A stretch of DNA of 64,000 nucleotides from Homarus americanus (Eukaryota > Arthropoda > Malacostraca > Decapoda > Nephropidae). Of this stretch, positions 53,166 to 61,532 are shown piece after piece (the first letter of the stretch is position 1; each line of letters starts with the position of its first letter). The stretch spans positions 567,001 to 631,000 of the forward strand of contig NW_024756966.1 in NCBI RefSeq assembly GCF_018991925.1, read 5' to 3'. The position numbers and the translations under genes were made by a program. Below the pieces are notes generated by a model. That model was not told where the DNA came from. It was given only the letters and a program-made list of their open reading frames with translations, and made no database searches.

Positions 53166-53700
53166 GTTATCAAGTGAAGCATCATCAGTTATCAAGGTTG
53201 GCATCCCATTAGCGACATTCCCCAAACGTTCACACACGTTATGAAGGGCGGCTGTGGTGGTGGCTGTGGCGGTGATGGCGTCTTCGTCGTCGTCGTCTTC
53301 TTCGTCGTCGTGTTCCTCCGCCAGGATTTAGGTGACGATGGCTGCTGATGTTACATATTCCAGACACATTATTGTCCTAAGTGCCGCTATTTAGAGGAAT
53401 CTTTCCCCATTTATATCTTGTCTCAACCTGTGTCTGAGGTCTGGAGGTCTTGCCACTTTTTCGGGGAAGTGGCCGGAGCAGCGAGTTTTGTTTGGGGTGG
53501 TGGGTGTTGCTTTTGGTTGGTGGTAAGGTTAGGCAACGTTAGATAAGGTTTAATAAGGTAAGGTTAGGTAAGGTAAGTGTCAGGACAAGCCCTCAGTGAG
53601 ACGCCGCCTTACCTTGGAGACTAGTACAGGTCGACCAGCTCGTCATTATCGCTAACTAGGTGCCATTAGTCGCCTGAATTCTGATACGTCACCACCCTCA
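53166..53700. other. Unique stretch, no gene seen
   Basis: (TCG)n/(TCT) triplets at 53,279-53,312. GGTTAGG-like words at 53,526-53,575. Confidence 0.55.
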
Positions 53701-53704
53701 TTAC

Positions 53705-53800
53705 TCACCCACACACCTCCTACACACGCCCACACCCCCCCTTCACCCCCCCACCCTCCTTCACCCCCCACCACCCCCCACGCCCTCACACTCACCCTCA
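53705..53800. repeat. CCCCCAC / CACCC low-complexity DNA
   Basis: CCCACCACCCCCC-type repetition. Confidence 0.85.
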
Positions 53801-53918
53801 TAAGTCATTTACATGTGTCCACCTAAGCCGCTACCTCACTCTTGATCCACGCACTCATTCATCTTTCTCCACACGCTGGGCCTCTTGAGTCATTTATAGA
53901 TGAGCCCTCATCCAAGCA

Positions 53919-53920
<2 letters not shown>

Positions 53921-53970
<50 letters not shown>
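53921..53970. repeat. (CA)n microsatellite
   Basis: 25 uninterrupted units. Confidence 0.97.
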
Positions 53971-53971
<1 letters not shown>

Positions 53972-54315
53972 CCAACCCACATCTGCTTGCACCTCCAACC
54001 AATGCTTATACTCGCCCTTCAAGTCTCTTATCCACTCACACCGCCCACAAACACCCATACATGTTTTTTTTTTAAACCGCCCATTCACGTTCACCCACGC
54101 CCACTTACACCTCTCACTGACACCCACACTAGCTCACCCACCACCCACCACCCATCGACACCCATACACCCGCTATACCCACGTTCAATCTCACCGCCAA
54201 CCAGCAACCCACACCTGCCCATACTTCCAAATCTACTTCAGGATGACCTTTGCCCACAACGTGTTATTAGGTCAACCCGAAGGTGCAGCCAGCCACGTCT
54301 TGTGATCTTCTTACA

Positions 54316-54438
54316 GGTTAGGTTAGGTTAGGTTAGGTTAGGTTAGGTTAGGTTAGGTTAGGTTAGGTTAGGTTAGGTTAGGTTAGGTTAGGTTAGGTTA
54401 GGTTAGGTTAGGTTAGGTTAGGTTAGGTTAGGTTAGGT
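54316..54438 (+). repeat. Perfect interstitial telomere-type array (TTAGG)24
   Basis: 24 uninterrupted GGTTA units, G-rich strand on plus, ending in GGTTT. TTAGG is the telomere repeat of most arthropods. The lack of any mismatch, unlike the TTAGG-like array at 18.7 kb, points to recent addition or homogenisation. Confidence 0.98.
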
Positions 54439-54462
54439 TTTATTGTCTAGAAACCCATAAAC

Positions 54463-54960
54463 CTTCCCTCTCCCTTACTTAAACCAGACTGCCTTCTCCT
54501 CTCACCCCTCCCTTCCTTCCTCCCTTCCCTATCTCCCTCCCCTCACGCCCTCTCCCTTTTCTTCCCTCACTCCCTACCTCCCTCTTCATCCCAATCGAAC
54601 CCATCCTTCACCTCCCTACTTAACCCCTCCTTTCCCTCAACTCCCTTTCTCCCTTCCCTCATTCTCCCCCTCCCACTATCTTACCCAGTCTCCCTACCAC
54701 CCCCTTCTTTTTCCCTCCTTCCTCCTCCCTTTCGTACCCCCCCTTCCCTGTCTTTTCTCCTTGCATATACTTCTTCCCCCTCCTCCTTCCCCTCATTATC
54801 CCTCTCTTCCCACTACTGTGACCTTATTACTCTCCCTTCCACTACTCCCCTCCCTTCAAATATACTCCTATTTGACTATGCCCCCCAATTCCCTAAACTA
54901 TGCCCCTCCCCCCCAATACCCCTCTCCCCCTCACCCCTCTCCCCCCCACTTCCCGCTACT
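54463..54960. repeat. Pyrimidine block, about 500 bp
   Basis: C/T-rich on the plus strand, with CCCTTCCCTC words and occasional A. Confidence 0.92.
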
Positions 54961-55106
54961 ACATAATCGCTTTATTTTGATCCCAACGTCAAATATTGAG
55001 CCAGACTCGATGGCCAGTCGTTAGCTCCACCACCAATATTGTATTCTGTAATTTGAAAACCTTTTACGCCGCTCTCTCACACGCACGCCAGCTTGTGTCC
55101 CGGAGT

Positions 55107-55172
55107 ACATACACACACACGCACATACGTATACACACGCATACATACATACATACACATACATACATACAG
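55107..55172. repeat. (ATAC)/(ACAC) composite
   Basis: ACACACGCACATACG, then ATACATACATAC units. Confidence 0.9.
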
Positions 55173-55500
55173 AGAGTTCGTGGTTCTGTTATAACTGATT
55201 CTTGGTGTCTCTACTGCTACTACTACTGTGCCTCCGTCTAGCACCTCCTCCTCCGTCGGGTGAAGAACTCGCCACCTTCCCCACCACAGCTGCCACACAC
55301 CATATCACGGGGCGCCTTTTTTAGCGCCTCTAGGCCTAAATGAGATTTTTTTTAGCGGCTGGGTTAAGGCCTCTGAGTCAAAGGCTGCCAAAATAACAGG
55401 TCGTCTTAGTGCGTCCTAAGTGTCAAATAACGAGTCTGGAGCTGGCGTATCCATTGGTGTCAAGGGGGAGGGGGGTGGGGGATTGTCAGGTGCCTTCTTT
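55173..55500. other. Unique stretch
   Basis: Contains a small inverted repeat GGCGCC-TTTTTTA-GCGCC near 55,311. No gene seen. Confidence 0.5.
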
Positions 55501-55665
55501 CTACTACATACCCTTTCTTCAACCCTTATCCTATCCTCAGCCCCTACCCTATCGTTATCCCTATCCTATCCCCACTTCCCTATCCTCACCACCTTCCTCA
55601 TTCCCATTACCACACCCTCATTACCTTCTCTCTCACCCTCCCTTCCCCTCCCCAGTATTCTCAGC
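55500..55665. repeat. Degenerate CCCTATCC / CTATCCTCA repeat
   Basis: CTTATCCTATCCTCAGCCCC, then CTACCCTATCG and similar, 10-14-bp units, pyrimidine-rich. Confidence 0.75.
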
Positions 55666-55789
55666 CCCATGTGACCTGCCTGATCGAGTCAATAATGATG
55701 TTTTTACTTAATTCTTGTCTTTGATTTTTAAAAGGTGTTGTCTAGTGTGATAACTTAGCTTTAGTAAACTTGGGTGTGGAAGCATAAAG

Positions 55790-55792
<3 letters not shown>

Positions 55793-55848
<56 letters not shown>
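55793..55848. repeat. (CA)n microsatellite
   Basis: 27 uninterrupted units. Confidence 0.97.
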
Positions 55849-55849
<1 letters not shown>

Positions 55850-56019
55850 TGTATTCATCTTGATTACTTAAGTCCCTGTGTATGGGAACCTTTCTGTGCT
55901 GAAGGAAATCGTCTGGCGTTAACTAAATCAAATAGTAAATGTGACGCCGCTGTAGTGAAGGGGTTAAGTTGTACTGTGATGACTAATTAAAAAGTTCAGG
56001 TATTGGTGTCCAGGTGTTT

Positions 56020-56020
56020 C

Positions 56021-56061
<41 letters not shown>
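56020..56061. repeat. (ATA)n tract, probable 3' tail of the adjoining retroposon
   Basis: 13-14 units. On the minus strand it reads (TTA)n and directly follows AATAAACCGTTGA. Confidence 0.93.
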
Positions 56062-56297
56062 CAACGGTTTATTGAAAGAGCTTGGCAGCCAGAAGGCTGA
56101 AAATATACAGTTACATATTTGGGGAAAGGGTTTCGAATTACAAATAATATACAAGTAACATAAGTGATACAAATAAGATATATAATAACTAGATGGGGAA
56201 AAGCTCAAACTACAGTGCATTTCAACATAGTGACAGTGCAAGAAGTAGTATTTACTGGGAGTGAATACACTGGTTTATTACAAGTTATTGAAAATTT

Positions 56298-56525
56298 TTA
56301 CAATGGTTGGGACTGGGCTGTTCTTATAGCGATCAGTTCGTGCACGTATGGGCTGGATGCGGTTGTGGTGTCGAACAGCAATTCTCGGGCTAGGGATCTC
56401 AGGTGGTAGTAGGAGCCGGTGTCGAGGATGGTGTAGAAGCTTCTTACCAAATTTGCAGATGAGGTTTCGTTGATGTGCAGGTGATGTTTAAGCGTCTGTT
56501 CCTCCGATTTCAATGTGTGTTTTTT
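56298..56525 (-). pseudogene. Short coding-like frame of unknown family
   Basis: Reads KSEEQTLKHHLHINETSSAN, then LVRSFYTILDTGSYYHLRSL and ARELLFDTTTASSPYVHELI, ending AIRTAQSQPL. Third codon positions favour C or G (CTG CAC ATC AAC, GAC ACC GGC TCC TAC TAC CAC), very unlike the surrounding AT-rich DNA, so it has been under coding constraint. It is not a translated repeat. An in-frame TGA lies just upstream and there is no ATG, so it is a 3' fragment. I do not recognise the family. Confidence 0.5.
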
Positions 56526-56585
56526 TCAGGTAATGTTTGGACGAAATGAATGAGTTGCGTATCTAATTTGTTCATCTTACCTGTA

Positions 56586-56587
<2 letters not shown>

Positions 56588-56660
<73 letters not shown>
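56588..56660. repeat. (GT)n microsatellite
   Basis: About 36 uninterrupted units. Confidence 0.98.
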
Positions 56661-56663
<3 letters not shown>

Positions 56664-56704
56664 ACTTAACTGTGTCTATTGGGAAATTTTACGATCGATG
56701 CCTG

Positions 56705-56875
56705 ACTTGCCCCCTAACCCCCCTCTTACCTTATCACCTCCACTCCCTGCTCCCCTTCCACCTCCCCTTCCACCTCCTCCCCTTCCACCTCCTCCCCCTG
56801 CTCCCCTCCCCTCCCTCCCTGCTCCCTTTCCACCTCACGACTTCCCCCTTTCCTCCCTCTTTTCCTCCTCCTCAA
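56705..56875. repeat. CCTCCCCTTCCA pyrimidine block
   Basis: CCACCTCCCCTTCCACCTCC-type 12-15-bp units. Confidence 0.9.
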
Positions 56876-57031
56876 AGTGTTGATCCAGGTGGAGGAGGTA
56901 GCCCAGGCTGAAGGGAGAAGACAAGGAAGGGTGAAGGGAAGGAGCCGCACATATTGGCAGTTCAATGACGTGTTTATGTTGGGATGGTCAACACACAAGT
57001 GACTTCTCCCGCTCTCCACACGACACACACG

Positions 57032-57075
57032 CCTTCTTCTTCTTCTTCTTCTTCTTCTTCTTCTTCTTCTTCTTC
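57032..57075. repeat. (TTC)n microsatellite
   Basis: 14 to 15 uninterrupted units. Confidence 0.97.
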
Positions 57076-57079
57076 ACTT

Positions 57080-57172
57080 CCCTCACCCCCCACCATCATT
57101 ACCCAACCCCCCCTCACCCCAACCCTCACCCACCCCACCCAACCCCTCAACCCACCCCACCCCACCCCCTCT
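57080..57172. repeat. CCCACCCCA low-complexity DNA
   Basis: CACCCCAACCC and CCCCACCCCAC units. Confidence 0.85.
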
Positions 57173-57186
57173 CTGCTCGACCCCCA

Positions 57187-57194
57187 TGACGTCA
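57187..57194. promoter_or_regulatory. Single TGACGTCA palindrome
   Basis: A full CRE palindrome outside any tandem repeat. Confidence 0.35.
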
Positions 57195-57619
57195 GCTACA
57201 TCCAGTTCACAATAATGACAGGAGAAGGTCACCTGGGTTGGGGGGGGGTGGTGAGGTGAACCCCCCGCCACGGACAGTCCTCGCATGAAACGACTCATTA
57301 CATTTAAAGGCTCGTTGTGTCATTATTGAATTATGTAATTGGTCAAAACTCTCCCTCTTGGCGTGCGGCTCAATTATCTCCATTCTGAAATTGCTCCCAT
57401 CATAAACGAATTAAAAAAAGGGAGAGATAAAAGAGGGAGAGAGAAAGAGAAAAAGATAGATGGCTAGAGAGAGACGAACAGAAAGAGAAAGATAGATGGG
57501 GAGAGAGAGAGAGAGTCAATTTACTATCCAAAATTGGCATAAAAGATCTTGAAACTCGTCAGCAGAAATTACCCCCAAAATTCGCTTCGTGTCATATCTC
57601 CTGAAGATCTTCTGGTAAC

Positions 57620-57620
<1 letters not shown>
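57195..57620. other. Unique ATTA-rich stretch then purine-rich DNA
   Basis: 57,295-57,415 is complex, with GAATTATGTAATTGG and CAATTATCTCC. From 57,418 it turns into AGAGA-rich DNA. No gene seen. Confidence 0.5.

Positions 57621-57664
<44 letters not shown>
57621..57664. repeat. (GA)n microsatellite
   Basis: 22 uninterrupted units. Confidence 0.97.
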
Positions 57665-57667
<3 letters not shown>

Positions 57668-57679
57668 CATGTATCACTT

Positions 57680-57683
<4 letters not shown>

Positions 57684-57730
<47 letters not shown>
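57684..57730. repeat. (CA)n microsatellite
   Basis: 23 uninterrupted units, 20 bp after a GA tract. Confidence 0.97.
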
Positions 57731-57733
<3 letters not shown>

Positions 57734-58545
57734 AATTGCGCTTCGTGTCACAACATTTTCTGAATCCTTATTTTGTTAACATTGATTCCCGGTAAATTAA
57801 GGAAGACTTCTTTATTTACGGTTACTTCCCATAATCCAAACTGTCACAAATCGGCCGAGGTTCGTTGACATGCTACATTCACCCATCTGTCATGTGCACG
57901 TCAGGGGTGACATGATTGTCATTGTGGCCAGCTGACGTGAGGGACGAGCAGGGGGAGGGAGGTAATGGTGGGAGAGGGTTTGAGAGAGAGAGAGAGAGAG
58001 AGATAATAAACTGAGTCTCATTTCTGATACATTCAAGATGCACTTTTTTTTGTTTGTTTGTTTCTGAAAGTTCCTGAGAAATATTTACTGAGACATTATA
58101 AAGACGTGACATTTGAAGTAATATTCTTAACATATACTAAGGTTAACTTTCCAGGTGAAGTGTTTATCATGAAGGTAAGTGCTCGGATGTACTTATTTTC
58201 ACTGTAATATAAACTGTGACGTGATCTGTGTTTATTTAATGGGAAGTTTCGAGTCTTGTGGTGTAGATTAATACAGTATAACCTTTTTTCTATATTTTCA
58301 ATTTCTTTCCGTTCTTTTCTTCGCCTCCAGGCTCCGTTGTGAGTCGTTTGACCTGTGCCCGGGTTGGCTAATTCCCGTAAAAAAAAAAAAAAAATTGTAA
58401 ATTAATGTTTGTTTTTGTGTTATTTTTGTAAATGTGTTTTGTGACTTTACTGTCTGTGTTTCCCTGTCAAATTTCGTCTGTCTATTTCATGTCATTCCTC
58501 TTCAGTCGTCCTCCTTCCATCCCCGTCAACTTTCCTTCGTCCATC
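57731..58545. other. Unique stretch, no gene seen
   Basis: GA tract of about 11 units near 57,980. A-run of 17 near 58,379. No coding signature. Confidence 0.55.
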
Positions 58546-58552
58546 TTCGTCA

Positions 58553-58712
58553 ATTTACCCCTCTCCACCCTCCATCCCCTCTCCACCCTCCCATCCCCTC
58601 TCCACCCTCCCATCCCCTCTCCACCCTCCCATCCCCCTCTCCACCCTCTCCCATCCCCCTCTCCACCCTCCCATCCCCTCTCCTCCCTCCCATCCCCCTC
58701 TCCTCCCTCCCT
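58553..58712. repeat. 19-bp tandem repeat CATCCCCTCTCCACCCTCC
   Basis: About eight units, with C-run length changes and CTCC/CACC variants. Overlapping frames are by-products. Confidence 0.95.
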
Positions 58713-59040
58713 GTCCTTTCCTTCAACCCTTGCCTGTCCACCTGCCGTCCTCCTCCTGTCATCCTCCCGTCGAACCCTTCCGTAACTCAGATGTTCCCGT
58801 CACCACGTGCACACACAAACGCAGGAGACGTACACACGCACATGTAGAGACACTCACGCACGCCTCTATACATGTATACCAAAAGGCGTGGTAGGATTTG
58901 ATAGTATCCTTCCCCTCAGTGACAGCTGCCGTCTAGACAAACATTATACACACACACACACACGCACACATCGTCTGTCAGTCGGTGTTGCACGCAAACG
59001 CCAGGAGAAGACTCTGTGCGTGCGGTGGGTGGATGGCTTT

Positions 59041-59043
<3 letters not shown>

Positions 59044-59097
<54 letters not shown>

Positions 59098-59119
59098 TGT
59101 GTGTGTTTGTGTGTGTGTT
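59044..59119. repeat. (GT)n microsatellite
   Basis: About 36 units with TTTG interruptions at the right end. Confidence 0.97.
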
Positions 59120-59511
59120 ATACCATAATACACGACAAAACATCACACTGTGGGTGTAACTTTATGGTGTAATTCCAGATTTGCCGAAAAAAGAAAAAAT
59201 TGCGTCTCACTTGATGTTTAATTTTTTAGGCAATTTGGTTAAGTATTTGTAGTGAAGGTGGCGGCTCATTAATGCATGTGTGCTGAGCAATCAAGGTGAG
59301 GAGCAGGTTGTGCATCACAGGTGCGAGGTGGCTAATTAGTGTGGTGGTGTTAAGGGGTGTGGCTCGCCTTGGTGTGTTTGTGTGTGTGTGTGTGTGCTTG
59401 ATCTGCCTTCTTCATCACTGAGGCAACACTCTACTGCTTCTGCTTTCCCGAGGCTGTTTGGCTGCACTGACAGGAGGGTGGTGGGGAGGGGGAGGAGGGA
59501 GGGATTTTAAA
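59120..59511. other. Unique stretch, no gene seen
   Basis: Short GT tract near 59,378-59,396. Nothing coding. Confidence 0.5.
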
Positions 59512-59595
59512 GAGGGGAAGGGTGGGTGAGTGGGGGTATTTTGAGGAGGGGAAGGGTGGGTGAGTGGGGGTATTTTGAGGAGGGGAAGTGTGGGG
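59512..59595. repeat. 34-bp tandem repeat, 2.5 copies
   Basis: GAGGGGAAGGGTGGGTGAGT at 59,512 and 59,546, with a partial copy at 59,580. Each ends in GGGGGTATTTTGAG. Confidence 0.94.
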
Positions 59596-60060
59596 AGGAT
59601 GAAATCTTCTCTGATGCTGGGGAAGAAATAGTCCATGTAATACTAGAAGTGGACCAGACTGTATTGGCGAGTACACTACCACCCACCCAAGTACAGAGGA
59701 TACACACACATCTTAGACAAGTTACTGGAGCTATACACCCATACAGGAACCATTAGCTTGTATACTCTGCAATAATAAACCTTTAATGTATAAGTCTTGA
59801 TGGTGCCAGTGTAAACAATTAAGACTCCTGTATTACTGTATCTTAAGACCTGTAATGACTTGTTTATATCAGACACCCTTGTAGATGTCTTATGTATTCA
59901 TGCTATAGATTATCTCACCCACATTAATGTTTTCAAGCTTGTGGTGTATAAAGTCCGTAAAGTCATCCTGTACTTTACTGAACCACATCACCTTAAGCTA
60001 ATGTAAACAAGAGTGAAGGAACATCAATATGGAACTCTAGTAGATTCGTGGGGTTTTTTT
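59596..60060. other. Unique stretch, no gene seen
   Basis: Complex AT-rich DNA. No coding signature. Confidence 0.5.
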
Positions 60061-60162
60061 TCCCCCCAGGATGACCAATAATGGGGTTTTCCTTTCCCAG
60101 GATGACCAATAATGGGGTTTTCCTTTCCCAGGGTGACCAATAATGGGGTTTTTCTTTCCCAG
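60061..60162. repeat. 31-bp tandem repeat, 3 copies
   Basis: GGATGACCAATAATGGGG at 60,069 and 60,100, GGGTGACC at 60,131, each followed by TTTTCCTTTCCCA. Carries one CCAAT per unit. Confidence 0.95.
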
Positions 60163-60417
60163 TAGAAGAAACCACAGGAGTGTCAACAGAGACGAGGGCG
60201 GGTCATGTGTGATGCGTCACTGATGGCCCCGTCACCACAGTCTGTCACACACACACACCGTAACAACACTCTGTAACACTCCAACATAACACACTGTTTA
60301 TATTCACGTAGTAACAGTTTTAGGACGGTTTAAACAGACTCGTATACTGTCTCTTATTTGACACTTTCTCTCCTTCTCTTTCTCTCTTGCTCTCACATCT
60401 TTGCTGGCCCACACACT

Positions 60418-60462
60418 CGCTTACTCACCCACTCACTCACTCACTCACTCACTCACTCACTC
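60418..60462. repeat. (CACT)n microsatellite
   Basis: About 10 units. Confidence 0.95.
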
Positions 60463-60744
60463 CCTTTCCCTTCTTCCTCCCTCCCTCTACCTCTCTCACT
60501 TGATATTTCACTCAATCACCCTCCTTACCTTCTTTTCACCCTCCCTCACCTTTGCTCACTCACCCTCCCTCCCTCCCTCCCTCATTCACACACTCCCTCC
60601 TGCCCATTGACCTACCTCAAGAAGTAAGGTGTGTGGGGGGGGGTGGGAGGAGGATGAGGGAGAGTAGGGGTAAGGAGAGAGGGTGAGGGAGGTATTCAGG
60701 GGTGAGGATGGATTAGTGTGTACGTAGCAGATAAACAGTGAGCC

Positions 60745-61428
60745 GATACTCACCACCACACCACAACCACACACCTACACCACCATCACCACCACACCCA
60801 CACCACACCACACCCACACCACCATCACCACCACACCCACACTACCACCACCACCACACCACACCCACACCACCACACCTACACCACCATCACCACCACA
60901 CCCACACTACCACCACCACCACACCTACACCACCATCACCACCACACACCACACCACCACACCTACACCACCATCACCACCACACCCACACCACACCACC
61001 ACCACACCCACACCACCACCATACCCACACCACCACCGCCACCACACCTAAACCACTCCACCATACCCACACCACCACCACCATACCGACACCACCACAC
61101 CCACACCACCACCATACCCACACCACCACCATACCCACACCACCACCACCATACCTACACCACCACCACCATACCTACACCTTCACCATACCGACACCAC
61201 CACCACCATACCGACACCACCACCACTCACCACCATACCGACACCACCACCACCATACTGACACCACCACCACCATACCTACACTCACCATACTGACACC
61301 ACCACCATACTGACACTACCACCACCACCACCATACCGACACCACCACCACATACTGACACCACCACCACCATGGCCTACACCTTTCACCATACCGACAC
61401 CACCACCACCATACCGACACCACCACAA
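60745..61428. repeat. CCACCACCATACCGACAC minisatellite
   Basis: About 680 bp of CACCACACCCACAC and CACCACCATACC(G/T)ACAC units of 15-24 bp. The left half is richer in CCCACAC, the right in ATACCGACAC. The 191-codon His/Thr/Pro frame is a by-product. Confidence 0.95.
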
Positions 61429-61532
61429 ATATATAGATGAGAAGAACTGCTTTGAGCTGTCAATGGTCACGTGTACAAGGGAGCTGTGCATACCTGTGTA
61501 CACCTGTGAATAAATACGACTAACAATAATAA

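Larger units (their letters stand above)
56020..56528 (-). mobile_element. Probable 5'-truncated retroposon or retrocopy with (ATT)n tail
   Basis: Minus-strand order: a 71-75-codon coding-like frame (56,525 to 56,298), about 230 bp of AT-rich 3' UTR, AATAAA (plus-strand TTTATT at 56,068-56,073), CCGTTGA, then (TTA)n. The simple-repeat tail instead of poly(A), and an AATAAA only about 8 bases from the tail, fit a LINE-type 3' end better than a normal gene end. A terminal exon of a host gene is the alternative. No target-site duplication is evident. Confidence 0.45.
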
